This document shows, in pieces, positions 11,901 to 24,616 of a stretch of 64,000 bases of DNA; within the stretch, counting starts at the first letter, position 1, and the number at the start of each line of letters is the position of its first letter. The DNA is taken from contig JAJEKV010000053.1 in the NCBI GenBank assembly GCA_021234155.1, forward strand, positions 1,747,307 to 1,811,306. The letters run 5' to 3'. Made by a program: the position numbers and the translations under genes. Source of the DNA: Isoetes taiwanensis. Taxonomy: Eukaryota > Streptophyta > Lycopodiopsida > Isoetales > Isoetaceae. The notes below the pieces were generated by a model. The model worked only from the letters and a program-made list of their open reading frames with translations. It did no database searches and was not told the origin of the DNA.

Positions 11901-12689
11901 AATAACTTACTTGAAAGACTTGAAATACCAAAAATATATGACATTTACCGGCATAAACTAGAAAGATCTATGAAAAATTTGAGGTCTCTGGAGCTCCTCC
12001 CCCAAAGCACCCCGCCAAAGCACACTCCAAGATCGGGGTTTTTCCATGAATGCGAAAAATAGAGATGACCACTTACCAATTAATTCTCCATCAAATGAAC
12101 ACTAGATTATTAAAATGAGACAAAAGGATCAAGGTGATCAAGAAGCTTTTAGTCCCTTTTGAAAGGGAAGAATAAATTATTTCATTACCAAAGTCTAGAT
12201 ACAAATGCAATAAAAATTAACACACCATCCACTTTGCCATCGAGATATCCTAACAATGGCAAGCAAATAAGCAAGAAGTTTGGATTCTAACCTCGTAAAT
12301 TTGTTCTTTAAGGTTATCTTGATCCGGGGAGTTTTTGATGAGAATATTTCTTTCTTGGCGAAATCCAACGACTTCAATTGTCCATTCCGGTGGCGCCTGG
12401 TTCTTCAAAGCATTCGAGTTGGAATAGGCCCTAGCGTAGATGCTACTGATTGGACCTTCCCGCCTAACTCCCCTTCGACCACCTACGGGGGAATGGTGGT
12501 CGGCCAGGTATGAAGCGGCCGATCCATATCACCTGGGCGTCTCAAGTTCAAAAAACCCTACCCGGTCATGCTCTTGGGTCATCACGGGGTTTCAATGGTG
12601 AAACCCCGGGGCACCATGCAACCAAACATTAGCTACCTATGGCTTCCCGTCAAATCTTATTTGGTTCTCTAATAATCGTTCCACAATCT

Positions 12690-13255
<566 letters not shown>

Positions 13256-13574
13256 TTCCAAGAGGAGAGCGACAAGTTCTCTCCTCGCTATTGCGTTATT
13301 GTATGCACTTTGGTACGTCTCTTAACAAGCCAAAGGGGTTGATGACTTATATGTATCAAAACACTTGTCACATTTGTCAAATACTTAAGTTTGTTCTTTC
13401 TTGTTTACATTTATCATTTACTTGAGTTTGTTTCTTTTTTTTTTTTTTTGGTCTCTTGCTTGCTGTGCGATGCAATAATTTTAACACGGACAATGGTTAT
13501 GCAACGAAATTAGTAGAAACGACATTGTAGAGACATCGTTTCTAAATTTCTTCATCCCCTGAAACTTCAAACGT

Positions 13575-13847
13575 ATGCTTGTTCCTCCCTTGGCCTACCT
13601 CCAACGTGGAGAGGTGGTTGTTGTCAAGCGCATGAGGAGGCGAGATTACTGTATGGACTTACAGCGTTTCCCGAAAGCTCGACCACCTCGTTATGATTTG
13701 TGTATCTCTCGGGGCTTTTGTGTTTGGCGAACATACCCCGCCACGAAAATTAGGATCTACTTGGAAGATGTCTTGAATAGGGGATGGGCCGGAACTTTGG
13801 ACACAAATGCACCATCAAATAGTATGAACCTTAGATTAAAAGCGTAG
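13575..13847 (+). other. Open frame of unknown identity (90 codons)
   Basis: A 90-codon frame with mixed composition and several Arg, Tyr and Trp residues (for example RFPKARPPRYD and IRIYLEDVLNRGW). It does not resemble low-complexity translation, and it may be a captured exon, but I do not recognise the family. No promoter or splice signal decides the question. Confidence 0.2.
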
Positions 13848-14116
13848 CCCTACCGAGGCAATCCTGAAGAATAGGAGGAAATAGTTGAATGTAAGGTTCC
13901 TCTTCCAAGGGATCATACTCCACATTTGATCTTGCATTGTCTTCATCGTATTGTAAATCCATAAAACTTGCAACATTAAGCAAAATCACTTACGGTTTAA
14001 AATTCGAATCATATAGTGATGAATGCAGTAGAAGCATCCTCCTCGCGATCGTTCAAATGCATCAAGCCCGGATCCATAAGGAGGATGCAATGGCGAGACA
14101 AAGAAGAGCATGAACC

Positions 14117-14583
14117 CTTAGAAATTTTTTGATCGGTGTGGAAACCCTTCCTATTTTCCCCATTTGTGAAACCCTTCCTATTTTCCAATGCCATGGATAA
14201 TAGGAAGGGTTTCCATTTGAATTAAATTTTGAATTCTTGGGTGGAGTGCATATTTATGAGCATGCCCCATTAATGGGCGGCGGCCCGTCTTGAAAGGCGT
14301 GGTCCATAAAGGGCGTCCACGGTCAAAATAAAAAATATTAAAAAATCATGGAAACCTTTCCCCATTTTCCATGGAAACCCTTCCGGTTTTCAAAATAGGA
14401 AACCGTCCGGTTTTCCATGGAGACCCTTCCTATTTTCCAAACATGGAAATTGGGAAGGGCTTCCATGGAAATTAGAAGGGTTTCAATGAAAGTTTGAAGG
14501 GTTTCCATGGAAAACCGGAAGGGTTTCCATGGAAATTTGAAGGGTTTCCACGGAGGCCAACCCAAATCCAGTGCCAAAACCAT
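14117..14583. repeat. Array of TTTCCATGGAAACC / AACCCTTCC repeats
   Basis: About ten copies of GGAAGGGTTTCCATGG or its complement AAACCCTTCC lie in both orientations between 14117 and 14560, spaced about 20-30 bp. The array ends at 14550-14575 with GGCCAACCCAAATCC. The complement of that end (GGATTTGGGTTGGCC) resembles the end of the 45708-50056 element (CAATTTGGGTTGGA). Mixed-orientation subterminal repeats of this kind are typical of DNA transposons that bind their transposase at many sites, such as CACTA elements. Confidence 0.55.
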
Positions 14584-14589
14584 CGTTAT

Positions 14590-16082
14590 TCATGGGACAT
14601 GAGAACAGGAACAAGAAGAGAATAAGAAGAACTAAAAGGATGCCACCTCTTATGCAATGAAATCATATGTCATTCAAACAAAAATAAAATGACCTTTTTA
14701 AATTTTTGCCTTGTTTAAATACTACGATAAGTACAAAAGAGTTGTGCTCCCAGGTGTGTATTTGGCTCTCGAAAAGGTAGCCCAACAAGTCGAGAAAAAA
14801 TCCCATCCAAAATGCCAACACTTTGAATTATTAAAGGGGCTTCCGGATCTAGTCTCGAGATCCGCCTTTGCGGGCCATTTTCATCTTCGCCCGGATTTCG
14901 GCCATGCCATTGTTCAGCTGCCTCACCTTGAATTAGGTTAAGGATTTGAGGCTTGGATTACCTTGTAATTTAAGGCTTGGATTAGGTCAATTAATTGAAT
15001 CACATGTTCAAAAACAAAAAGAATAGGCATCATTCTGGTTTATAGTACATGCGGAGAGGAAAAAGTAAGAAATACTTTTCCATTCTTCTTACTGAGGTCG
15101 AAATAGAAATCCTCCATCAAAACTTATGGCAGAATATGCTACCAAGGATGAAACAGAAATGCTTATGGTAGAAGATGTATGCAGATGGAGCATTATTGTT
15201 ATAAAAGCGAAGATATATGCAGATGGAACATAAAACCCTAACCTCTACTTTTGCCAGTTGATTTTGAAGCAACGATAATGACGGAAAAACCAGCACAAGA
15301 CTCCTAATGGATCATTACAATCTGTGATGCTGAGGACCATGATCTTGAACATGATCTTGATTTCTGTTAAGCATTTGCTTTTGAAGAATCCTTGTGCCTA
15401 GACACATGAGAGCATTTCGAGCCAATAATTCCTGCTTCACAATAGCATTAATAGGCCTGAAATTGAAGGAAGTTATGCAAATTCCTTCAGCCTCATAGCA
15501 GGTATAACCAATATTCGACCCCTAAGTTGTGTAGCAAATTTTCAATGGTACCAACAAGACCCCTGCACATGTCTTTGTTTTGAAACTTCGAGGATCTCAG
15601 AGCAACAAAAAGGCATCTCTCAGAGAATAGTTACCATGTACTCTTCGAATTGCAACCGATGCAACTTTTCCCCTTGTTCCAAAATCACCGCATAAAATGC
15701 ACTTCGGTTTGTGCCATCTTTCCATAAATCTAAAAAATGGAAAATAGGTCTCGCATCAATTTCATTGCAAATGGTCGCTTTGAAATCTTAAGGTCGACTT
15801 TTTGCCCTTTTTAGGATGTTTGAGGAGAATCCCGACTTAGGTTTTACCAACAACGATGGTATTTCTTTTGCCCGCCACTTTCTCTAGTTTCTTAAAAATA
15901 GATCCGCGATTCGGGCATAAAAATAACCGTTGATGATCTAACACAAGAAGTATGAATCTTGCAATGGCACCGCTTGCACTACATTGCCTAATAGATTTTG
16001 AAATATAAGATTTACAAATAACGCGCGAAACAACACAGGGCAAAACCACTTACTTAGGAGACAATCGCTCCAGATTAACACA
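14590..16082. other. No recognised gene
   Basis: No supported coding region. A 70-codon minus-strand frame at 16049-15837 has no family resemblance that I can see. Confidence 0.35.
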
Positions 16083-16091
16083 TTCAAAATG

Positions 16092-18032
16092 GGGTGAAAA
16101 TAGCTTTACCCCGGTTTTGATGATTCCATCAGCGGTGACTACTCTCCCACGGAATCACTAACCCTCCAAAACGGGATCCATTCCAGAGGCCTGGATTATT
16201 ACCGTGCGACCGCGTCGGTGTACCCTTCTCGATGGATCCCAACCATTCGCTCAGTAGGGTCCATCCCGCCGCCCGTTTTATACCTTCCTTGAGAATCACA
16301 TCCGCAAAAATACCGGGCCGATCTTAATCACCCTACCAAGTTATTCCATCGCGGAATCACCATCCGAATATTGCGATTAAAATTCAAATTTCGACTCGCT
16401 CTTGGGAGGTGAGGTGTTTTTTAGTCTTGCGGGCTATGACTAAACACTCCGTGATAGATGGCGATTGAACAGTTGGGATCAAGGGGAGATCTTCCTTCTT
16501 TTCTTGTTCTTGTTGGCGAAGAAAAACTCAATGGGTAACTTGCCGTGGCAAAATATTCATATTTTAAGCTTATCTAATTTGCTTTGATATATATTACGAT
16601 CTTGCTGCGGAAGACTGCCATTTTATCTTGCCTGTTTTGCAACCATTAGTGCGAAATAAAAGGAAAGGAATCGAAGTGATCAGGCATTATTAGGGCAAAG
16701 CATTTATTTCATCACGAGTTAGATATTAGGCGTATTTGAGAGATGGATAACTAATTTTTATGCCCAATCCAAAAAGCCCAAATTGATTTGCCTTGCTATT
16801 GGATTAGATTTAAGTGCGAGTTTGAGCTTTGAAGAAGGAATGGCTATGGCGAGGTTCTTCTCCGCCACTCAGACATAGGCGAGGTAAAGAGAAAAAAGCT
16901 GCAATGAGAGAGAAAAATTTAAGCATCGAACGAAGAAGTAAATCGTTTTGGAGGAGAAACCCGATTCTTCCAATACAATCCCGCCAAATTTTGGCATCGA
17001 ATATTCTTCAAATAAGGCCTCAAACCTGTAGAAAAAGGGTATTTTTTGATGAGATTCGGATCTTCTAGATGCCGCATATGTTTGAATTTGTCATATCGAA
17101 AAATAAACAAGTATGGGATCTATTTCGAGTCCTAGGCTACAAATATGACTGACTATAACTAAGAAAACATATCGATCAATCTCATAAAATTTTAAGACAT
17201 GGGTTCTGCGGTTTTTTCGGGTTTTGGTTCTGTCTCCGGGGGGAATGAAGCTTGCTTATGGAGTTTCAACATTCTTCTTGAAAAAGACAAAAAAGCAAGC
17301 TTGGACAAAGGCTTGGCTTTACTACGAGTTTCACTCATTTCTCTCGAAAAAAATAGCAAAAAGCAAGCTTGGACAAAGGTTGATGATCCCGTTCCTTGTT
17401 TCTTATTCTTGTTTTAAAGCGTTCCCATGGCATTGCCGATATTGGCAAGGGGTTCAAATCCCCATCCATAAAAATTATGGGCGGTCCGGAGAATAACAAT
17501 GGACGAGCACGAAAATGGCAAACATTACCTAGTGATTCCGTCCCAGAATATGCCACCCGAATATTCCACGGAGAGAATATTATGATATGTGATTCCATCA
17601 AGGTGATCAATTACGAGCGGTGATTCCATTTGGTGGAATCTATCACGGGTGATTCCACCAAGGGGGATCAATTCTGAATGGTGATTCCATCTGATGGAAT
17701 CTGTCATGGGTGATTCCACGGAGGTGAATACTACGATAAAGTGATTCCATCCGGCAGATCAATTCCCGGTGTGATTCGTCGCGTGGAATAACAGAGTGGT
17801 GATTCCGTCCGGCGGTATTTTGCGGATGTGATTCTGCCGAAAGGTATAAAACGAACGGCCAAGATGGACCCTGACGGACGATTGGGATCCATCAAAAGGT
17901 ACATCTGACGCTGTCAGGTACGGATAATGGGGCCCGAAACGGATCCATTTTCGGAGGATTAGTGATTCATTCCGGGGAGAGTAGTCACCGCTTGATGGAA
18001 TCACCAAAACCAGTAAAAAACTATTTTCACCC
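16092..18032. mobile_element. Mutator-like element with long TIRs and 9-bp target duplication
   Basis: TTCAAAATG occurs at 16083-16091 and again at 18033-18041. Between them the sequence starts GGGTGAAAATAG and ends CTATTTTCACCC. The inverted ends stay alignable for roughly 280-300 bp: GTGACTACTCTCCC, TGGATCCCAA, GTTTTATACCTT and AATCACATCCGCAAAA occur on the plus strand at the left, and their complements at the right. A 9-bp duplication with long TIRs is the hallmark of Mutator-like elements. The interior has no transposase that I can see. It contains a repeated phrase AAAAGCAAGCTTGGACAAAG (about 17291 and 17359) and a 30-bp tandem array in the right arm. It is most likely non-autonomous. 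Confidence 0.88.
17530..17835. repeat. Tandem array of ~30-bp GTGATTCC units inside the right arm
   Basis: Nine or ten units beginning GTGATTCC(A/G)TC or GTGATTCCAC follow each other every 27-32 bp, alternating with the near-palindromic phrase GATGGAATC. The array merges into the right TIR. The left arm has far fewer units, so the two arms have diverged by repeat expansion. Confidence 0.75.
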
Positions 18033-18041
18033 TTCAAAATG

Positions 18042-19076
18042 ATACAAAAAGCGGGCGATAACCACGGTAATCAGTCCGCACATCATCAATGAGATAGCAC
18101 AACAATTTTCATTGGTGTCGTTTTCCGAAATTTTGGAAGGGTTGGTTGGGGATGCGGAAGACCCTTCTGAAAGGACATGAGAAGATAGTTTTTAAGGCAC
18201 GATATAGAAGGGTACAAGTCATTTTTTTAGATAAATGGATAGGCTAGGCTTCAAGATAATGTGACGTCCAAGGTTAGATTTTTGCGCTAAAAAAAGAAAG
18301 CGAAAACGAAAACAAAAACAAAAACACAAATAAAAACAAAACAAAAACTTTTGGTTTTTTTTTTTTCGATACAAAGTGTGGCCACGATAACATATCTTTT
18401 CAATATCTTCATAAAAGCTTACTGCACTATAATGATACATGACAAAAGACATGAGCCGAATGATCAGCTGAACAGGGAGTATGATTTGCTATTCTGCAAA
18501 TGATGTTTTAATCAAGTGTGAAACCTTACCAAATCCACCTGGAAATTTGATGTTTTGACTTAGAAAACTTAATTAAATATCAACATATCATATATCACCA
18601 TAAAGATCCCAGAGAGAGCTCTCCAACACAATAAAAAACACACAAAATGGAGTCCATATTCAAAAGTTATGATAAAACGCATATTATCATCAAATCTGCA
18701 TTTTGGAAGAAAGTATTCAGATTGAAAAGTACAAAAAGCAGGTATCTGTCTTGATAGATCTGGATCAAATCACATGCCAATGAAAAACTATCTATATAAG
18801 CTTTCCAATAAACCCAAGATCATCTGAGTCTGGCCTCTGTAGCTCAAGTTATGAGCGCAGAAACAATGATGACATTCTCTCTCTAGTGCTTCTCTTCTTT
18901 ATCTATTTTTTGTGATTTAGATATTACATACAATGATTTGGTAAAAAATAACCTCTCATAAAACTCTTATTTTTTATTAAAACCTTTCTTTCTCAGCCAA
19001 AAATTTGTAACGGGTTCAAATCCCATGTGTTCTCAAGTTAATACATGTTAATCGTCATCTTATACTTATAATGCAA
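18042..19076. other. No recognised gene
   Basis: AT-rich sequence with a run of AAAACA/AAAACG words near 18295-18350 and a T-run at 18355-18367. A GGGTTCAAATCCC word at about 19013 matches a tRNA B-box, but no A-box or tRNA fold accompanies it. Confidence 0.4.
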
Positions 19077-19104
19077 CTAGAAAAAGTGCCCAGCATTGCT
19101 GGGC
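19077..19104 (-). mobile_element. Helitron-like 3' terminus
   Basis: On the minus strand the sequence reads GCCCAGC-AAT-GCTGGGC (a perfect 7-bp hairpin), then a short T-rich spacer, then CTAG followed by host T. Helitrons end in a hairpin a few nucleotides before CTRR and insert between A and T, so this matches the 3' signature. The element body would extend toward higher coordinates. I could not find its 5' TC end, so length and content are undefined. Confidence 0.5.
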
Positions 19105-19212
19105 TTTTTATTGGTATTTAAAATTATATCTTTGTCCATTATAAGTTACTGTTTAAAATTGTCCTCCTAAAATATTCTCCAGATTAAGCTTAAAGTTTGA
19201 ACATAACACATG

Positions 19213-19245
19213 AAGTGTTTTTTTTTTTTTTTTTTTTTTAGCACA
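19213..19245 (-). repeat. Poly(T) run with adjoining TTAGCACACC (retroposon-like tail on minus)
   Basis: A run of more than 20 T at 19219-19240 is a poly(A) tail if read on the minus strand. The adjoining minus-strand sequence (GCCCGATAGGGC...) could be the 3' end of a retroposed sequence, but no identity is visible. Confidence 0.3.
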
Positions 19246-19249
19246 CCAG

Positions 19250-22200
19250 CCCTATCGGGCCTACAGCCTTTCCTCAAATTCTAGCCTATCCACGTGTAAT
19301 TTCCACCTCATCAAAATCTGAAGTGGCATCAATCTACACCATTGAATCTCTAGTTTCATAAATCAAGGGTCGAAGAAATTAGAAAATGGCCAAGAAAATA
19401 GAACGGAGATGGGAGAAGTCGCAACCCCAGGTAATGGATCATCGTATTCGATCTCTTCCGCGCAGAGCAGTTAGCCGTCTTGGGTTGAAGCATGGTGATA
19501 GCCTATTCCGGTCCAGCAGTTAGCTATTTGTATCTTCCTGCTTAAATTTTGTCCTCTATCTTACTTGCCTTCTCATTTCTTGCTTTCCTATTTTCCGTTT
19601 CATACCAGTCTCTGGCTGTTGAATCTGAACCTGCTTCACTTTTAAGATTTATTTGATGCAAGGCTCTGCACCGACAGATAAACCAATTTTGGCCATGGCA
19701 AATGTTGGTGTTCTACGTTTGATGGGTTGATGAATTGGATGAAAAGGCCTCTGAGAATAGGCCATAATTTATGGCCTGTAAAACAAAAATTTTCTGTCCG
19801 AGACGCTTTATGAGTGGGATGCCATAGATTGGTGTTGATGGGCTTCTTCAAATTGGGCTTCCAATGCTAACGAGTGCCATTAAGCCAGCAAGAAACGTTG
19901 ATTTTATCATTTCTAGCTTCGCAACAAAATCCCTGACCACATTGATTTTAAATCCCCTGTTTCAATAGCTTCAAGCCATGTTCCTGGTATAGAAATATGG
20001 ACTATCTATTCACAGGCAAATGCATCCATTGGTCCCATTGACATCCCTTCAGCAAGAATCTCTGATCTTGCCTCACCCCATTTTTCCATGATAGCCCAGA
20101 TCATTTCCAGATTGCATCTCAGGAACATCTCATCTTGGCCACCACTGCAAGTGGCAAGTTTATTTCACTTTGTCATTTTTGTGCCAAGGCTTCATAGCAC
20201 ACCTAATCCATATGCTACTTCTCCTCTGTTCTTACATTTTCCTAACACATAGAGATCTCCCCTTCAATAGCCAACACACTCGGATACTGTATTACATAGA
20301 GAGAAAAGTCAAGAAAGCCAACACACTCTGACATAGAGAGAAAAGTCAAGAACACACTCGGGCGTCTATACTACATAAAGAAAGGACACATTTGGTAGGA
20401 AGCGAACTATCTGATTCTTCATTCTCAAGCTTTTGACATAGTTCTAGATAGATGATAGCTCAGAATCTCAGAGATCTTTGCTACAAAAATAAAAATAAAA
20501 ATCCAAAATTGCCATGCCTGTGAAGCCGAATTCAGTGTTTTGCGATATCCATTTTCATTTTCTTAGTTTTTTATCGAAGCAAATCTATTCTTTGTAGCTA
20601 ACCAGCTTTAATATTTTTTTCGTAGATATTTCTCAAGTGGCATCGATTTGTTGCAGAATGTTTAACAAGACATACTGAAAGCAAAAGCCAAGATTACATG
20701 GCATAAGGTATGTTTTACTTTTCACTAGTTTAGGCCTAATCCTTCAGCCATAACTTGGTATAGTTTGAACAGGCAGAGCAGGGATGCAAATATCCTACGC
20801 TAGAGCCATTAAGCTTAAACTTTCACACTATCTCCTTGCATAACTGTGCAAGTCTGAAAGGGTTGAATGCTAGTAAGAGGTTTTATGCCCATTTGCCTAT
20901 ACAGTCATAGTGGCGAGTGCGTATCTAAAGTTTAGATGGAAAGCTATATTATTCTTAGTTCCTGCACACATCATATATTAAAAGCAATTGTTTAAAAGGT
21001 GGATATGTAGCGCATACATGCACTGAAGCCTTGCTAGATGTGGCTACCTTTTCTTTCAAACTAGGGTGCAAGTCTGAGAATTTAGTTTAGCTAGAATGAA
21101 GAAACAGTTGTATGTCCATGATCCCTTTGCATAACAGGTATGAATTACACATGCATGTTGAAACGAATGTATGCATCCTAGATTTATCTATCCTACAATG
21201 GTAATTGGTAACCTGGTCTCATGCATATCAGAGATGTAAATAATACTGTCTCTTTGAATGCATCATACTGTTTAGTGATATAACTAATGGAAGGAGATTT
21301 TGGGTTATTCTTGTGCCTTATGCCTTCTGCAGGATTTTTATTTTTAGTGGCCGCATGCTAGGTGCATGCTAATACTTTAACGTTTTAGACATGCTAGCTA
21401 TTGGTTCAAGAAGTAATAAACCTTAGATAGAGCCTATGGGCATATATATATTGCTGTCGCTTGGCATGCAGCACCTCCATTTTTAGATCCCATGGACATT
21501 AGCTTGCTTTGGAGTGATAAGCCCTAACAAGGTGTTGTGGCTCCATGCTTCATTAGCTTATTGTATATGAGAATGACTAATGGCCTGAGGTGAAAATGAC
21601 GTCGTCATGTAACTTTAGATGAATCTTGCATGATGCTTGGATAGCTTTGCTAAAGCAGACTGTCTTGGCATTGTTTGGTAAATCTGCACTTAGATACATG
21701 TGATAATAAAATGTTGCTTCTTCCATCTCTAAGTAAATGGCCTGTTTTGTTGAATCCTGAGCATGCATGGAAAAGCCCAAATTTTGATGTCCATTGACCT
21801 GACATTTATTAGCATATTGACTGCATGTAGCGCTGGCCTTATTGCAAAAGGCTGTCACCATTTCATTTCCATGAGCCCACAATATGACATCCAACAGGTT
21901 TCAAAGCATTATAACTGTATTTTGAACCTTCTAAGACGAGCTTCCTGACTTGATAAATCACATGACTTATTTGATATTGCGTTAGATCCTGGTGGGGACG
22001 TGTACTTACAACTCCAGTTGATGCTAGCAGTGTACTTCTATGATAATGCAATTCTCTTGCTTTTGTGGACATTGAATTACTATTTATGTAAATAGCTTAT
22101 AAAGTTGTGCAAAGTTATGAAACTAAGAGGCTTACAACATTGTTTCAGTTGCAGGCAAGATCTGCTCTGTGAAACCTGATATATGGTCTAGAGAACTTTC

Positions 22201-22756
22201 TGATTCTAACAGATTTATAGGTCAGTGCAGTCACATCCCTACTTACCTCTGAAAACAGTCGTATTAGCCTTTGCAGCTTGCTACCTTCACCGTGGAAGTC
22301 TTGTTGATGGTTGATTCCCCATATGGTATATTGAGAGAAAGATTGAAATGGCTTATTTCAGGTTCCAGTCTCTGATGGATATCTCAAGTCTTAAGATCCT
22401 TTGCACATTGATAATTTGTTTCATATGTCATAAACTTCATAGGCAGTTGTATGATATGATGATTTAGATTTTAGAAGCCACAGCATTGTCCACAATGTGC
22501 AGAAGTTCACTGCATTTCTCTAAGCTGCTACCACAGGAAATATTTTCCTTATATATAAGATCTATCATGTTTTGATAGTGAAGAAGCACTCATTGAGTTT
22601 TGCATATTCCTCCTCATTCTATGCTAATGAGGAGTACAAAAGATTTGATGATATTGCTTTACTTGCTCGGGTAGTTTTATTCTTGGCTTGCTATTGAATA
22701 ACAACTATCACAATAAGGTTATGGCAGGCAGGTGATCAACATGTCTGTTTTGGCAA
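19250..22756. other. Long stretch with no recognised gene
   Basis: I find no coding region here. A small tandem duplication sits at about 20268-20360, where CCAACACACTC and CATAGAGAGAAAAGTCAAGA occur twice. Any upstream exons of the trehalose-phosphate synthase fragment would lie here, but I recognise none. Confidence 0.4.
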
Positions 22757-23240
22757 TCTAAAGAGGAGGATAAAATAGCCCTTGTTTGGCATTATCGAGA
22801 TGCAGACCCAGACTTTGGATCCTGGCAAGCAAAAGAACTTGTTGATCATCTAGAGATTGTTCTTGCAAGTGAGCCAGTGGCACTGAAAACTGGTCAGCAC
22901 ATTATTGAAATAAAGCTGCAGGTATTATATAATTTTATGGAAGCTGATAGTGTTTTGATAATAGTCATAATCACGATGTTGCTTGGTGCAGGGAGTCATT
23001 TAAGGTGTTATTGTGGAGCAAATTTAACGAACATTGGTGGACAAAGACGAAGATGTAGATTTTGTTTTATGATAGGTCTGATGAAGAAATGTTTGAAGCC
23101 ATTGCAAAAAATATCTCCTCTTATTCACTGCCCCACATGGCTGAGGTATTTGCATGTACAGTAGGGCAGAAACCTAGCAAGGCAAAGTATTATTTGGATG
23201 ATATCACGGATGTCCTTTGAATGCTGCGTGGTTTGAAAAT
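22757..23240 (+). pseudogene. Class II trehalose-6-phosphate synthase (TPP domain) fragment
   Basis: Class II TPS proteins carry an N-terminal glycosyltransferase-like and a C-terminal phosphatase-like domain. Here only part of the phosphatase-like domain remains. The first exon (22757-22921) gives HYRDADPDFGSWQAKEL and EPVALKTGQHIIEIK. A 70-bp GT-AG intron (22922-22991) follows at the usual KPQ|GV position. The second exon gives YSLPHMAEVFACTVGQKPSK and AKYYLDD. Decay is clear: a stop (TAA) follows GVI, about 11 nt are lost just before DRSDEEMF (removing the CIGD part of the phosphatase motif), and a TGA sits where family members have Arg before MLRGL. The large N-terminal exon is absent. 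A retained intron means it was not formed by retroposition of mRNA. Confidence 0.85.
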
Positions 23241-23259
23241 TGTACATCACAACAAATAC

Positions 23260-24616
23260 CCAGAAAGCATATATTTATCTGAAGGGCTCCATGTTCTGAT
23301 CCATGAAGTCGTTCCTCTTTTTATGCTTGTCATTTACGTCATCTTCATGATCTGCATCTTTCCTTACAATTTTCTATATCGTGACTTGCTTGGATTCAAG
23401 AAATATAATAATTTTCTTTGATTATCTAACCATTACTTTTGGTCTGGCACATAACCTTTGTGTATGCGTGCTTGGAGTTCCATGCCCATTTCCTCACAAC
23501 ATGCCCTTGTGCAAAACTGATGTTGCCTATGAAACATACTTCTTTTATGTGGATGCTTCAACTGCCCGTTGAGGGCCATTCAATCTAGGATCAGAAGGAA
23601 TATTCTCTATCCGTACAGATGAGATTCCCTCATTAAGAGTACATTTTTGAATGATAAAAGAAAAAGCCGAAGCCTTGAAATGTTATAAAAAGTGGTGTTG
23701 TATTTCTTGGTTTGGGCAAATGCTTGTTTTTGGCTATTTTCTAATGGTGACTTTTCTTTTAGCACAAGAATACGAGATTTTCTATGGGTTAGCAATATTT
23801 TTATTTAGGGTTTCACATCAACAATGCGAAGGTTAAGAGTTGCTTCAATGCTATTCAACATTTGTCATATGTTTATTGGGGAAAATTTTGGTTGAAACAT
23901 TGGCTCCGCTTTTGGGGTTGGATTCGAAAAAATTGTGAGTCGAATACATTGCTTGTCTCATACACCCAAGCAACTACGGCTTCTTATGGCAATACCTCGA
24001 TCAACTACGATACCTCACTAAGGATTATAAAGTATAGTTCCTACATACAAAACCATAGCTTTGTATAAGAATTTTCACACATTATACTCCTTAACCTGAA
24101 TTGCTAAAGTATAAATTTACTATTGTCTATATTTAGATATTCTCTCTTTCTTAAAAAGATGTCATTGCACTCACAAACTCCCATTATCTCAAACATGGAT
24201 TCGTAGAACTTGCCATTCAAAATAGACGGTTTGAGATTATTAAACCTCCACACCTCCCTGTTTTGAGAATCCTTTTGATAGCTTTTTGCATGAACGAGTT
24301 CTCTTCTCAATTGTTTAAACATGTCTTCTGTTCAAACTTGGACAAGCGTGAGAATTCTTCATCCTCATATTGTGCCACTCCCATCATTCTTTCTCCACTC
24401 CTTGTGCTATTGAGTCTCCTCATTTCTCCCCGTAAGACATCATCAAAAGCATTTAAGTTAGTAAGAAAGAAATCAAAACCGCCATGGAATCTACCAATTT
24501 TATCCCATGATCGTCATAATTCTTTCCTCTAACCATTTTATGGAGCCCTTTCTTTTGTATCTGTAATTAAATATATGAATTCTTTTTGACTCAAATCAAT
24601 GATGGATTCTTTCCCT
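23260..24616. other. No recognised gene
   Basis: No supported gene. On the minus strand between about 24500 and 24270 a frame carries a moderately protein-like stretch (LNAFDDVLRGEMRRLN... EDEEFSRLSKFEQK), which could be a host or LINE-associated exon, but I cannot assign it. Confidence 0.3.

Larger units (their letters stand above)
8443..12620. mobile_element. Candidate DNA transposon (8453-12610) with direct repeat GCACCATGCA
   Basis: The direct repeat GCACCATGCA occurs at 8443-8452 and 12611-12620. Just inside are inverted ends: CGGGGTTTCACC on the left, and on the right GGTGAAACCCCG followed by two extra G. The right end also has an internal GGGGTTTC/GAAACCCC palindrome. A duplication of 9-10 bp fits the Mutator-like superfamily, but the inverted match is only about 12 bp, so hAT or another family is possible. 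Inside I see a TATA-like promoter at 9115-9124 and several short or broken reading frames, but no transposase domain I recognise. It is most likely non-autonomous. Confidence 0.5.

Noticed and set aside
17445-17475. AAGGGGTTCAAATCCCC inside the Mutator-like element as a tRNA gene
   Set aside because: Only a T-arm-like hairpin is present; there is no cloverleaf and no plausible D-arm upstream.
19011-19024. GGGTTCAAATCCC as part of a tRNA gene or SINE
   Set aside because: It matches a B-box, but no A-box, acceptor stem or anticodon arm can be placed around it.
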